Source of the DNA: Lamellibrachia satsuma
Taxonomy: Eukaryota; Annelida; Polychaeta; Sabellida; Siboglinidae
NCBI GenBank assembly: GCA_033239005.1
Contig: BSQZ01000071.1
Span: 1,492,352-1,556,351 of the forward strand
Reading direction: 5' to 3'
DNA: 64,000 nt
Part shown: positions 1 through 24,892 of the stretch, one piece after another
How positions within the stretch are numbered: position 1 is the stretch's first letter
Layout: each line of letters begins with the position of its first letter
Position numbers and translations under genes: made by a program
Notes under the pieces: generated by a model
What the model was told of the DNA's origin: nothing
What the model saw: only the letters and a program-made list of their open reading frames with translations
Database searches by the model: none

Positions 1-2165
1 CTGGAATCATCTTAGTTGCTCTTCGTTGTATTCTTTCTAGCTTATCTATGTCTTTTTTACGATATGGCCTCCATGCTTGAATACAATATTCCAAATGTGG
101 TCTAACTATTGCTTTGTACAGGGGTACAATTAGATGTTTCTCCTTATACGTGATAGTTCTCCTAATTAGGCCTAGAATTTGATTTCCTTTCGAAGCAGCA
201 ATCCCACATTGCTCTGAAACTTTCATGTCAGCATTAAATATTACTCCTAAATCCTTTTCTTGTGTGGTTCTACCTAGTACAGCATCCCCCATTTTATATT
301 CCTCGTCCATATTTCCATGTCCTATGTGTATACATTTACACTTCCCAAAATTGAATAACATTTGCCATTTTTCTGACCATTTAACTAATTTTTCTAGATC
401 ATCCTGTAAACTTTGTTTATCTGTATCATTAGTAACCTTTCTGAATACCTTTGTGTCATCTGCAAATTTGAGTACTTTGCTAGATATGTCATCCTCCAAA
501 TCATTTATATATATTAAAAACAGTATAGGGCCTAACACTGATCCCTGTGGTACCCCACTCAAAACAGATTTCCAGTTTGAAATCTTACCATCTACTATTA
601 CTCTCTGTCTTCTGTGTGTAAGCCACTTTTCTATCCAGTTGATTACATCATTGCCTATACCATGGGCTTTTAGTTTAAGTAACAATCTTTGATGTGGCAC
701 TTTATCGAAAGCTTTCTGAAAATCTAAGTAGACAACATCCACTGGTGACCCGTCATCTACCCACTTTGTAATTTCTTCTAAAAACATAAGAGATTGGTTA
801 GACATGACCTTGCTTTTAGGAATCCATGTTGAGATGTATTTATTAATTTATGTTTTATGAGGAATTCCACCATGTGGTCTCTAATTAATGTTTCAAGTAA
901 TTTACATACAACTGATGTTAAACTCACTGGTCTGTAATTTTCTGGCTTCTTCCTCGATCCCTTCTTAAACAGCGCGTAATGTTTGCTTCTTTCCATTCTG
1001 AAGGAACTATTCCTTCTTCTAGTGACAAGTTAAATAAGTTTGCAAGTGGTGTACTAATTTGATCAACAATTTCCTTTAGCAGTTTTGGTGGTATCCCATC
1101 AACTCCAGGTGATTTATTATCTTTCATCTTCTTAATTTTCTTTGCTATCATTTCAGGAGTTACAAATAACTGCCCTAAATATTCTGATGTATTGCCCTCA
1201 AATTTAGTTAATGGAACTGGAAGTGAGCTGATATCTTCTGTGGTAAAAACTGAGCTGAAATACTCATTCAGGACCTCTGCCATTTGGAACCCATCTGAAA
1301 TTATGTTTTCACTGTTGCTTTCCAGTGGTCCGACCTTATCTTGAACTTTCTGTTTACTCCTTACATAAGCATAGAAACTCTTGCTGTCATTTTTTATATT
1401 ACCTGCCAATTTTTGTTCAAAGGTTCTTTTAGATTTTCTAATTTCAGTAGTAGCTAGGTTAAGTGCCTCTTTGTAGTTGGTGTAGTCTTCTACATTTCCA
1501 GTGTGTTTATAGACCTTCCACAGCATCTGTTTGTGAGCAATTTTTCTAATAGCTTCTTTTGACAGGTGTTTTTTCCTGGATCTTTTCCCTTGTTTTCTTA
1601 ATGGAATAAATTTCTCAATAATGCCCTCAATCTCATATTTTAAACAAGTCCAGCATTCTGTTGCTGTCTTGTTCTTCAGCAAATTATTCCAATCTATATT
1701 TGCTAGATATGTTCTCATCACTTTATATCTGCCTTTGTTGAAGTTCCTCCTCCATTGTTTTTTATATGTATTCCCTGTTTTTACTTTTATATTAAAATGG
1801 ATTTGGTTATGGTCACTTGAACCCAAAGGTTCGTGTACTTTAACATTGTCAACTAATTCATTTTGAGAAGACAAAATTAAATCTAACACATTCCCACCTC
1901 TGGTTGGTTCCAAGACATGTTGAGTAAGGAAACAATCCTGTGTTAGAAGTAGAAACTGATGGTCGTCCCCTCCAGTACTCTCTAATGATTCCCATTGTAT
2001 ATGGCCATGGTTAAAATCACCCATTATAACACATTCTCCCTTGCTCACCTCCCTTATTGCCTTTTGTAATTTTACATCTTCCTCTTCTCCTATGTTAGGA
2101 CTACGATAAACTACTCCTATTGTTAATGTTGAGTTCCTGGTAACTATGTTACACCAAATTGCTTG
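1..2165 (-). mobile_element. CR1-like LINE, 5'-truncated and frameshifted
   Basis: Non-LTR retrotransposon read on the minus strand and cut by the left edge of the window. From high to low coordinates it gives the C-terminal half of an endonuclease (GVVYRSPN, MGDFNH, SSDHNQIHFN), then reverse transcriptase (DNKSPGVDGIPPKLL, ENYRPVSLTS, DFQKAFDKVPH, FADDTK, LGLIRRTITY). The endonuclease start is missing; similarity begins near 2160, as expected of a 5'-truncated insertion. The frame breaks near 970 (between EANIT and FKKGSRKKPENYRP) and near 780 (TNLLCF followed by a stop from one missing T relative to the copy at 51.5-53 kb). It is therefore a dead copy. It lies inside Meox intron 2 in the same orientation as Meox. 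Family assignment comes from motif recognition, not a search. Confidence 0.85.
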
Positions 2166-3439
2166 TGTTGATTGCAAGCAGGAGAAAACATGGCGTACAT
2201 AGTTCAACACTTTGGGATAGATACGTTTTAAGTTTACTAGGGTTTTCAATCATTCCAATGCATAGTTTGTGTTCGGGTGGAGAAGCATACAGTGTTATTG
2301 TTAATTTTTTTATTTATCTTTATAACAAATGGTGGATAACATCAACTCTCAAATGGTTCATTTTCACACATATACAACCATAGTTCTTTTCCTGACGGGA
2401 AAAATATTTGAGGTAAATTGTTGGGAATTATATAACAGCTATGTGGGGTTCGGTATGAATTAAGGATTCGAACGAGTTCCATGTGGATCCACAACCGACG
2501 CTTCGAACGAACTTGCCATACGCATTCGAACAGTCATGCTTTTGAAATTTCGTACCCCGATACTATAGCAAAACATAGACGTGTGGTGATACCTGTATTA
2601 TATGAAGCAGTCATGAGCAACCCGGAAGTTAGTTGCTTGTTTCTTGGAAAATTTGAAACGCAGTTTCCTTTAAGCGAAATATTAGATGATCGCCTAATCA
2701 GGACGACTAATGCCACGCATCTCACGAAAGGCCACTGATTTTTTAAATAACGTATTTTATGTTGTGCATAATAATGAAGTTCATCAGCACCGATTCTCAA
2801 TGGTGATGTCAACACGAAGGTAAGCTAGCTTCTTTCTAGGTTAATGTGGCATCAGAGGAGGATTTTAAGCCATCGCGGCATATCAGTTATGTTATGCAGT
2901 TAAATACAATGTTTCTTGTCACAGATATATAAATAAATATTTATAAAAAATTACAGTAGAAGTTATGTATAACTAGTAATTTCCTTTTGAAATAAGATCT
3001 TCCAATGGTTACTAACGTCTTGTTGGCTAGCGCAAGCACGCCGCTTATTTGACATCAATTGAAAAAACGAATCCAAAATGGCGGCTTTGTGATATTAAAC
3101 CTACCTAGGAGCCACCCAAGGTGTGTAACTTGTGGTATCTGATCCCGTGAAGTCACGTGTATAATGAAGGAAAGTTGAATCCCCTGTATTTCCGGCCGCA
3201 ACGGTGTGCAGTTATTATTGTTTAGCAATTATACAGTAATTTAGTGCGTAACTGACAGGTAGAGAACAAATGTCATTTGCACTGGATAATAATTTTTGGC
3301 GATCACTATGTGCTGATCACTACGGTTTTGTTTTTTATAATAGAGTAATACAAGCTATGCCTGAAGCGGTGAATACGCTGGTCTGAAGACGGCGTGCAAA
3401 AACTGACATGTGTCATGTTTCAATGTCATCTCTAATGCT
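2166..3439. other. Non-coding stretch in Meox intron 2
   Basis: No supported gene. Short open frames on both strands lack domain motifs and have AT-rich intron-like composition. Nothing repetitive was recognised apart from scattered GATTCGAACG-like words near 2460-2530. Confidence 0.5.
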
Positions 3440-3960
3440 TTTTTCCGCCGTCTTCGCTTATGTGTACGTGCAAGGTAATTTCCGCCAGCCAGGCAGGCAT
3501 ACAGCTCGGCTGTCTCCCTGCCGGCCATCCATCCGCCGACTTGGCCGCTGCGACGTAACGGGATCTCACTTACGTTCGCGGGCCCACGGGGCGGCGATAG
3601 AGGATTCCCGCGGCCGCAGCGCCCGACAGCTGGCGCGGTCGCTCGACCCCGACGGCAAGAAAAACAAAGCGGCATGTCTGCGTGACAGCCCGGGTGACTG
3701 ATCACCGCTTGCCGTGCCAGACACTGTGGCGCCAGCCGCTCCAAATACGGCTCACCGGCCGGCGGGCCGTGGGAGGGAATCCCTCAGACCGGCGTCGCCA
3801 GGCAACGCGCTACACACCGGAAGGGAGACCGATAGAACGGGCCGTTTTCCCAGAGAAGAACCGGAGTCGAATATCAGTTTTAATGCGAGATTTGTGACCC
3901 CGAAAAGGGGAGCCCAGCGAGGGCAGCGGGTCGACCGACAGCTAAAGCTATTGTCAACAA
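3440..3960. promoter_or_regulatory. CpG-rich block in Meox intron 2 (candidate regulatory element)
   Basis: About 500 bases with many CpG dinucleotides and much higher G+C than the surrounding AT-rich intron (for example around 3590-3650 and 3735-3800). Open frames occur on both strands but show no recognisable domain and are probably a side effect of high GC. It could be an unmethylated regulatory island or an old GC-rich repeat. Regulatory function is inferred from composition and position only. Confidence 0.3.
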
Positions 3961-4099
3961 ACGCTGGATGATGTACTGCGCCTTGTTCGCGCCACGGCGA
4001 CAGAGGAGAGGGGAAGTAGCCCGCATGTCAAGAATCTGATTCCAATGAAAGATTCTGACACCCACGGAAACCACAGAGGATCATTCGTTGGATTCGTTA

Positions 4100-4440
4100 T
4101 CACAAATATCGCAGCCTCATCATCAGAGTTGTCTTCGTTAACATCTTTGTCGTTGTCTTCATTTATTGCCATCTCCAGTTTCGTCTTTCACTTGTCGTCC
4201 TCTTCCATTGTCATATTCGCAATTTTTCATAGTGTCGTCTTCATCTCCTTTCAAAGCCATCGATGCCTCTGTCATTAATCATCGCCATCTTCAATTTCAT
4301 CAAACATTGTCGTCTTCGACGTCAGTCATCGTTGTCATTCATTGTCGCATTTGTCATCGATGTCGTCGTCTTCATCAACAATCATCTTCACTACACCGTC
4401 TCCGAAGCATCTTCACTGTTTTTCACAACAAGTTTCCTAA
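4100..4440. repeat. TCATCGTC-type degenerate simple repeat
   Basis: Run of imperfect trinucleotide-like words (cgtc, catc, ttc) giving serine/isoleucine-rich translations in several frames. No gene is supported. Confidence 0.5.
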
Positions 4441-4446
4441 GCGTAA

Positions 4447-4610
4447 TAATAGTGTGCTACCGTAGTGCCTACTATCGTAGTGCCTGCTATCGTAGTGCCT
4501 GCTACCGTAGTGCCTACTATCGTAGTGCCTGCTATCGTAGTGCCTGTTACCGTAGTGCCTGCTATCGTAGTGCCTGCTACCATAGTGCCTGCTATCGTAG
4601 TGCCTGCACG
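4447..4610. repeat. 15-bp minisatellite, about 11 copies
   Basis: Tandem copies of a 15-base unit (cgtagtgcctgctat and one- or two-base variants). Because 15 is a multiple of three, the array stays open in more than one frame, which explains the YRSAC-type open frame; that frame is not a gene. Confidence 0.9.
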
Positions 4611-4735
4611 GTGCTTAACTTACGATAATATATCCCTAATGAATCGACAGTATTATCATTCTCTGACCGTTTTACGAATGTTATGTCGTACACCAGTATC
4701 AGTACAGTAATATTGTACAGTAATATTGTATGCGG

Positions 4736-4736
<1 letters not shown>

Positions 4737-4808
<72 letters not shown>

Positions 4809-4830
4809 TGTCTGTGTGTGTATTGGCGAG
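4737..4830. repeat. (TG)n/(TGCG)n microsatellite
   Basis: Uninterrupted TG dinucleotides followed by TGCG tetranucleotides. It directly precedes copy 1 of the dispersed repeat at 4880-5158. Confidence 0.95.
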
Positions 4831-4879
4831 TGTAATGTATAAGTTTCCCAGTTGGCTCACTCAACTCTTCAGCTTTTCT

Positions 4880-5158
4880 GTGATGCTAAGAACTTAATTT
4901 TTTTAATCCAAAATGCAACATATGGTCCGATGATGAGATCACAATTTGAAGGCCATCGTTAACAGCACACAACATTGTGTGGGTGATCGCCGTCGAATTT
5001 AATTTAAAGCGAACGCCAACATAGTTTACACTCCATTTTACTGACACGATTAAATAATATATACCTATCTTAATAAAATAAATGATCAATCCGATAATTA
5101 AAAAAATATTTTTTTAAACGTTTGATATCGATAATGAACCTCGTCATGTTTACCCTAC
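4880..5158 (+). repeat. Dispersed repeat R1, copy 1
   Basis: About 280 bases nearly identical to 12108-12384 (shared words include atgcaacatatggtccgatg and acagcacacaacattgtgtg). Both copies lie on the same strand and both follow a GT-rich microsatellite. No coding potential and no clear terminal inverted repeats are visible. It may be a non-autonomous element or a small segmental duplication. Confidence 0.85.
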
Positions 5159-5905
5159 CTTTCGCTAAGTAGAAATGGAAAAATTCAACACGCCATTTAT
5201 TTCCATATTTCGCAGTTCAGACGCAGTCGTTGTATTAATTGTCAACAGGTAAACGCAAATATGCTCAAGGCTCCGACATTTGCGATAATGACAAATATAT
5301 ACAGCGGATAAAATGTTACGTCGGTTGTGAGAACGGATTTTAGATTCTGCGGAAGTGCCTTTTAGTGCCTCCAATAACCTGACCTGCCGCAGCATTAATG
5401 TGTTCTGGTGGTCGGCCGCGTGCTTAGCGAGGATAGTGGGGCCCGAGCGTTAACTTTAACGACGTTCGTCGAAGCGCGGACACAAGCGAGCCACCCAAGG
5501 GTGTAACGAGCAACAAATTGGCTGCGAGTCGGTCTACTCCATGCTGGTGGGGGGTGGAGAGGGAAACCCATCTACCGAGTCCCTCATTACCAGCTGGGAA
5601 GTCAGGGCACATGGCTCGCACGTGCGTGAGGACGGGGAGACGTGTGCACGCCGCAGGGGCAACGGAAACATGAGTTTCTTTTGCTTCCGCGTCGACGCTG
5701 CATGATCGTTTAAAAGGGTCCCCCTTTAAATCAATTCGTGCGTTAAAGCTACGAACTAGCGCTCAAATGAGGTACTTTTTACGTGCGTTGTTAACATAAT
5801 TAACTGGGGTTGACAGAGCCATGGAGGGGGTTCTTTAATGGAGGGGATGCGGTTATCAAGAGGGTCGCCAGATGTCGGCTGCGACATACAACGGAAATTA
5901 GAAAG
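5159..5905. other. Non-coding; locally CpG-rich 5410-5760
   Basis: No supported gene. The 5410-5760 part is richer in CpG than its surroundings, and open frames there have no known motif. Confidence 0.4.
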
Positions 5906-5908
5906 TAA

Positions 5909-5911
5909 AAT

Positions 5912-5973
<62 letters not shown>
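5909..5973. repeat. (TA)n microsatellite
   Basis: TA dinucleotide array with one interruption (aaata) near 5922. Confidence 0.95.
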
Positions 5974-6747
5974 GCAGGCATATACAATGTGTATTAACGT
6001 TCAGCTCATGCAGATAGTGTGGACCATCATACGGGCAAAACATGAGTCTTTTTTACATTTTCTCTGAGTCAATAAAGATTACATATACATCTGGCATGAA
6101 AGGCCATAAAATACTATGTATATACAATGTTTAAAGAACAAAGGATATATCATGCGAAATATATACACCATGTTGTATAATGCAGTATGCAATTAATATT
6201 TCATAGAAATATAATCAGACAAATCAAACATTAATGACTTATTAATAATATAATTGTTTTGCAGTTTTCCAAGATGTGCTTTATAGAGCTGGATGGAATG
6301 GTGACACCTGTGATCTCTAGTGTTATAAATTATAATTTTATAGGCCATTCTCGCTTCTTTCCAAATAGCATTTCACAAATGAGTAGTTACCGGCAAGTTG
6401 AATAAAACAAAGTGTGTTTGTTTGAAGCGAACAAATCCTGCATCGCTCTGAGAAGCTGCACTGAACGTTTTTACCCAGACCGCGCTGGTCTGAAGAACAG
6501 AATTTCCACTTTTCCAGGAAAGCAGTCAAGTCGACGTATAGAAACTCTTCAATCACAAAATGTCGTCACTGTCTGGAGTCGGGTAGGCGTTTATACGTAT
6601 GAATGCAGGCAGTTGGCACTGAATGAAACTGTTGTGGCTAGAAATGACAGGCTGTTAGAGGGCACAGCATCCCATAGCCCTTACGACTTACGTCTGAAGA
6701 CCATTGCTTTTCCGTTACCATTGCATTATTGTTGCGTTACTAAATTA

Positions 6748-8712
6748 GTGATGTACGCTGATACTCACAGCCTTTCATACAGGGCCCCAGGGAGACATTG
6801 TTGTACATTAATGGATTCACACAATTACATGCAGGGCCACATAGAGACCAGTGTTGTGCATTGATAGACTCACAGCCTTATATGCAGGGCCCCAGAGAGA
6901 CCAATGTTGTGCATATATGGACTCACAGCCTTACACGCAGGGCCCCAGTGAGACCAATGTTGTGCATTGGTGGATTCAAATACTTATATGCAAGGCCCAA
7001 GAGAGATCAATGTTGGGCATTCATAGACTCAGAGCCTTACATGCAGGACTCCAGAGAGACCAGTGTTGTGCATAGACTCACAGCCTTACATGCATGGAGA
7101 CATTGTTGTATATTGATGGATTCACACCCTTACATAAATTGCCCCAGAGACCAGTGTTGTACAATGCTTGACTCACAACCTTACACTCACGGCCCCAGAG
7201 AAACCAATGTTGTACACTAGTGGACTCACAGCCTTACATGCAGCGTTCCAGAGAGATCAGTGTTGTACATCGATGGACTTTTAGCCTTACACGCAGAGCC
7301 CCGAGAGAGAACAGTGTTGTACACTGATGGACTCGCAGCCTTACAAGGCCATGGCCACAGAGAGACCAGTGTTACATACTGATGGACTCACAGCCTTACA
7401 CGCAGGACCCCAGAGAGACCAGTATTGTACACTGGTGGACTTGCAGCATTACATGCAGTGTCCCAGAGAGACCAGTGTTGTACAATGATGGATTCGCAAC
7501 CTTACATGCATGACCACAGAGAGAGAACAGTGTTGTACACTGATGGACTCACAGCCTTACAGGGCCCCGGAGAGATCAGTGTTGTACATCGATGGACTGT
7601 TAGCCTTACACGCAGGGCCCATAGAGAGAGAACAGTGTTGTACACTGATGGACTCACAACCTTATATGCAGGTCCCCAGAGAGACCAGTGTTGTGCATTG
7701 ATGGACTCACAGCCTTATATGTAAGGCACCAGAGAGACCTACGTTGTACAAAAATGGACTCACAGCCTTACATGGCCCCAGAGAGAGAGACCAGTGTTGT
7801 ACATTGATGGACTCACAACCTTACATGCAGGACCCCAGAGAGACCAGTGTTGTGCATTGATGGACTCCCAGCCTTACATGCAGGTCCCCAGAGAGAGAGA
7901 GAGCAGTGTTTTACATTGATGGATTCCCAGCCTTGCACACAGGGCTCCAGAGAGACCAGTGTTGTACATTGATGGACTCACAGCCTTACATGCAGGTCCC
8001 CAGAGAGAGAACAGTGTTGTACATTGGGGGACTCACAGCTTTACAGGACCCCATAGAGACAAGTGTTTTGCATTGATGGACTCCCAGCATTGTCCCAGAG
8101 AGACAATTGTTGTGCATTGATGGACTCCCAGCAGTGTCCCAGAGAGACAATTGTTGTGCATTGATGGACTCCCAGCAGTGTCCCAGAGTGACAAGTGTTG
8201 TGCATTGATGGACTCACATCCTTACATGCAGGACCCCAGAGAGACCAGTGCTGTACATTGATGGACTCACATCCTTACATGCAGGACCCCAGAGAGACCA
8301 GTGCTGTACATTGATGGACTCACAGCCTTACCTGCAAGTCCCCAGAGAGACCAGTGTTGTACATTGATGGACTCACATCCTTACATGCAGGACCCCAGAG
8401 AGACCAGTGCTGTACATTGATGGACTCACATCCTTACATGCAGGACCCCAGAGAGACCAGTGCTGTACATTGATGGACTCACATCCTTACATGCAGGACC
8501 CCAGAGAGACCAGTGCTCTACATTGATGGACTCACATCCTTACATGCAGGACCCCAGAGAGACCAGTGCTGTACATTGATGGACTCACATCCTTACATGC
8601 AGGACCCCAGAGAGACCAGTGCTGTACATTGATGGACTCACAGCCTTACCTGCAAGTCCCCAGAGAGACCAGTGTTGTACATTGATGGACTCGCAGCCTT
8701 ACTTGAATGGAT
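6748..8712 (+). repeat. 53-bp minisatellite, about 37 copies
   Basis: Tandem array with a 53-base unit containing ccccagagagaccagtg, tacattgatggactcac and ccttacatgcag. The first half (6750-8050) is divergent, with many indels. Copies from about 8200 to 8640 are nearly identical to each other. Short open frames (DQCCAL-type) are repeat translations, not genes. It lies in Meox intron 2. Confidence 0.95.
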
Positions 8713-10275
8713 TCACAACCTTACCTTACCCCTACCTAATCCGCCTTTCTAAAATATATATATTTGCTTCTTTAACATATTCACGTTGGTAGCATTTATA
8801 CAATCAGTAAATAATAATTCATGTTCAGTTCACTTTACGCCCTGAACACTTTCTGATATCCTTATCTATGATACTTAATTTTCACTGGCATCTTGTTTTA
8901 ATGAAAGAAACACTATAAAATACAACGCACAGAGATGGCCTACGTAAATACTTTACTAAATGTATCAAACTAAGTTAACCAATCAGGTTTAGTATTTTTA
9001 GCATTCGATGATATAAAGCACCTTAATTTCAGAATGATTTTGGAATGCTTTTTCTTAGATGAAGAAAACTATTCATGACGACTGTGTCCTCGACATCTTA
9101 TTTAATGTCTTCGTGAAGTTGTTTTCTTAGAGACAATCATATTGAAATATTAAGAGATACACATGATTATATTAGTTGTAAAAGCAATATGTTGTCTTTC
9201 CTATAGCTAAGATGTTTATTTTGTATACAGTTTCTGCCATTTTTCATTACATATTATAAATATATTATATTTGTTCGCAAATTATACACTTTTGTGGCAC
9301 GTGTGCGTCAAAAATCATTCCTTATTTGATTCAATTATATTTTATTTTATTTGAAATAACGACAGGATGAACAATACACACTCTCGAGGTATCAATGTTA
9401 ACTAAACATAATAATAATAATCAATAAAATATCGAGCTACCCGTTTTTTCGCTATGAATGTAGCATTGCACGGTCCGATAGTATGCATAGAGCCGATACG
9501 AAATAATGTTTTCGGTGTGGACGATATATTTTGGAAGACTAAGAAATGCTTCATTTTTTAATTCCACCGACATCTCGTCACTATCCCGGAAACCGTCGCG
9601 AAATGCAAGATTCATACCAGATTACGCAAACATAAATATTTACGTAAGACTGCGAAAAGCCGAATTTCCAGGATAATTCGTTGGACAGAGCGCACTCCGT
9701 CAGCAGCGAGACAGGCTTGGTCGAGCCCTGCTTGGCTGACGAACGGCTTAAGCGTTTTTCCTTCTGCAGCGATGATTCGCTGCGCAGACAAACGGCAAAA
9801 TGTATCGAATCGCCACGTGACCATGCACTTGTTCAATCAACACCCGATGTTGCGCGACTGCGCAGGGTAATTTATCTATCTTCGTTGGGGTTCACTTTAG
9901 GACAAGCGACCGGCTTTGGGAAACGCCTGCAGGGGCGAAACAAACTCACGGTGACTAGTTAAATGTCGTTCGAAATTTCTCACATATATTATGTGTATAA
10001 TATTTCCCAAATTGTTAGTGAATCTGTCATTAAACTATTCTATATTCATAATATTATGGTGTATTTTGCATTAGCCAAACAGTAGACACACCACTTTAAA
10101 TGCGAAAACGTTAAACTCCTACAATTATTGGTAACCTTATTCATTTGAAATAACACCGTAACTGTCAAACGTAACCATGCAATCATTATGTGGGTGGTGC
10201 CAAAACTTAATAATAATACTAATAAATAATTTCTTGCAATCATGTGATTGAATAAAAGTACAGATACAAAATAAT
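8713..10275. other. Mostly unique AT-rich intron; decayed CR1 fragment at 8770-8870
   Basis: A short stretch around 8775-8860 resembles the CR1 C-terminal region seen at 11760-11860 (acatattcacg..gtagca..tacacaatc), so it is probably an ancient copy. The 9560-9950 part has more CpG. No gene is supported; frames at 9612-9962 on both strands have no motif. Confidence 0.4.
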
Positions 10276-10441
<166 letters not shown>

Positions 10442-11400
10442 TTGTGTATGTGTATGTCACACTCGTTTTTAAATGGAAAAACAGGCCACATTAAATTTTA
10501 AATATGTTTTATTGTATCATACATGTTATTAATCTGTCGACAAATGCTAGCCGAAATACCTAGAATTAAGATATCAGAAACATTTCAGTTTTCGTTCACT
10601 TTTATAAAAACGTCAACCGTCATACACTGTCACATAAATCTGCCTTTATTTAAACGTATTTGGCTCCCTTGTCGCATGGCTAAGTAGAACCTCCAAATAT
10701 AATATAAAAAACATGGAATTGCTATGTTTTGATGTCTTCGTGTCTATAGCACATATTCTGTACTTTAGCCGCTCAACAGCTTTATATCCTAACCGACTGA
10801 GCTACTCCGACCGAAGGAGGCAGTCGTCTATACCTCCTTCGGCAAAGAATAGCTTTAAATACATTACTTTACTAAAAACACAGATTAATGCATGGAATGT
10901 CAGTACAGACTATATTATGGCGTGCGCGCGTGCGTGTGTGCAGAAGGAAATATTGCAGTGCCATTGAGAAAGATGTGTGATACTATTCCTCTCTATATTA
11001 TTACAAAGCATCATTTTGCGCACGAAATCTCACCAGTTGCTGCTAACTTGCTATTATACCGTTCAAAGCGGTGTCTGGTGTATGTGGTATATAGAAGGAG
11101 GTTACATTTGACATCAACTTTGGCTACCAGACTCTACGTGATCTAAAGAGGGTCTAATATTAATAATTTGATAATTTATTGATATAAAAAACACTATTGA
11201 GCAGGTCGAGTTTATACTCGACACGGATTGTTTTAAGATGTTTGATGGCTTCCAACCACTCAGTGCAACTCGAAGCCAGCCAACTGTATTATCCTTCTTC
11301 TCAACCATGCGTTCGCCGTCGGCCTTCAGGCGTGACAGTTAAATGTCAGGCTCCGTGTGAGGCCGACAGCGTCTAATATCACTAGGCCAGCTATAGTTAC
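10442..11400. other. Non-coding end of Meox intron 2 next to exon 2
   Basis: No gene is supported. It contains the exon 2 donor (GTAACT on the minus strand at 11400-11395) and no recognisable repeat beyond short GC/GT runs near 10920. The homeobox exon 3 (WFQNRRMKWKR) was looked for here and in the rest of 1-11400 and not found. Confidence 0.5.
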
Positions 11401-23183
<11,783 letters not shown>

Positions 23184-23969
23184 CTTCAGGTGCGGTAATT
23201 CACCTTTACGTTCCGTACACACCGATCCCGCAATAACCTGTTCAAATATCGTTCCAACAAGCAACCGACTGCGCAGTTATCCTAAGTACTGCGTATCTTT
23301 AGAAGTGTCGATGAAATATCTCGATGTAGCTATGGTTCTCTGTGATTACAGGTACAAAGCCGGCATCAAGCTCGCTGTAACGACAATGCCATTGATTCGA
23401 GTTACTAGTATATAAGGAAATCAAACCCTTTTCCGTATAGATCCGGTTGTGCGCCTACGACGACGTCTCGACGGTTCACGCGGGTAGTTGACACGGCGAC
23501 ACAACAAGCCTTCGACTCACGTCCAAGCTCAACAGAGTTCTGAAGTGTGACGCGAGACCACGTAGACCACCCTGAGACTAAAATCACAGCGTTTGCATAT
23601 CGATTCAAGTGACATTCCGCGCAAACGTAGAACCGCTGACTCTCTAAGGGGCCGACGCGCAACGGCAACGTGTCAAGTAAATGATGTCAATAATCTAAGA
23701 ACTCGGCGACCCTCGGAGTCTCGTTTGACACTGTCGCTGGGAAAAGTCGACTACTGTTACCCGATCGAAGGAATCACCACAATAGTTTGCGACACTGCTG
23801 GATTCGTCGGCGACGACGACACGACACTATCAGACGACACTGGTGAATCCAGCCACGGAGAAGCTCGCTTGGAGGTATGCTTCGAGTGCGCGCAGGACGC
23901 GTGTGCACTTCTGTGGTCGAGCCGCGAACGCCAAGACGGACGACTTAGCGTAAACTGAGGCGAGGCGCG

Positions 23970-23995
23970 GCAGCGAGTACACTTTATACTCCCGG
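23970..23995 (-). promoter_or_regulatory. TATA-like box, candidate Meox promoter
   Basis: On the minus strand the sequence reads GAGTATAAAGTGTAC (TATAAAG at 23988-23982), inside the CpG-rich stretch 22600-24110 that covers exon 1. It would place a start near 23955 and a 5' untranslated region of up to about 770 bases. Inferred from motif and location only. Confidence 0.3.
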
Positions 23996-24109
23996 GAATC
24001 GCCAGTCGGCCACTCTTGACGCAGTCGGTCCTTCCCGCAGCTGCGGGGAAACCCGCGGGAACAACCCATGCCGGGGCACTCTGGCAGCGACGGAAAGGGT
24101 AACTCGCAA

Positions 24110-24470
24110 TACGTCGATTTATGACTACAATTAGGGTCAGGGAATCTGTTATGGGTAGATGGTTGTAATAACGTTAGAAGAAGCGTAGCACGCATGTTCT
24201 AACTCTCGATTTTGTAGCGTACTGACGTAAATCATAGTCTATGTAAAATAAAGACCAGTTCGGAGCAGTCGCCCAAACAACATGGTATATTTTAAGAGAT
24301 AATTGTTTCCAGGCGTTGTACAATTATGTTCTCCAGCACCAGTCACAACACACAGTCTTATCGTTTATCGTTTGCCTTATCGCGATGATTGTTCAGACTA
24401 GTAGGGCCTACTGATAAGCTGGTTCGTGATATGTATCACCGTAAAAAAGATGACAAATATATTAGCCTAC
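24110..24470. other. Unique DNA upstream of Meox
   Basis: No gene or repeat recognised. Confidence 0.4.
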
Positions 24471-24892
24471 AGACAACCACACCATATGCATTGAATACCT
24501 GTATATGGAGTAATCTTCCCGGTAAAACATATGTTCACAATCTAAGTGCACATGCATGATGTTCACAATCTAAGTGCAGATTCATGATGCTCACAATCCA
24601 AGTGCACATGTATGATGTTCACAATCTAAGTGCACATGTATGATGTTCATAATCCAAGTGCACGTGCACGATGTTCACAATCGAAGTCTACAGACAACCA
24701 CAACATATGCACTGATTACCTGTATATGGAGTAATCTTCCCGGTAATTTTTTTTTCACAATATAAGTGTACATGTATGATGTTCCTAATCTAAGTGCACT
24801 TGTATGATGTTCACAATCTAAGTGCACCTGCATGATGTTCACAATCTAAGTGCACCTGCATGATGTTCACAATCTAAGTGCACAAGATGTGA
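24469..24892 (+). repeat. 28-bp minisatellite with higher-order duplication
   Basis: Unit cacaatctaagtgcacatg followed by catgatgtt (28 bases), about 11 copies. It is interrupted by a 59-base segment (ctacagacaaccac...cttcccggtaa) that also occurs at the start of the block, at 24469-24527 and 24687-24745. A larger unit has therefore itself been duplicated. Confidence 0.9.

Noticed and set aside
3355..3971. Overlapping open frames of 85-129 codons on both strands
   Set aside because: Explained by high GC content; no domain motif, codon signal or splice context.
6412..7724. Several Cys/Gln-rich frames (DQCCALIDSQPYMQGP-type)
   Set aside because: Translations of the 53-bp minisatellite; broken by indels between units.
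23184..23264. Upstream extension of Meox exon 1 frame by 27 codons
   Set aside because: There is no ATG in that stretch; it would have to start at TTG, so the ATG at 23183 is used.
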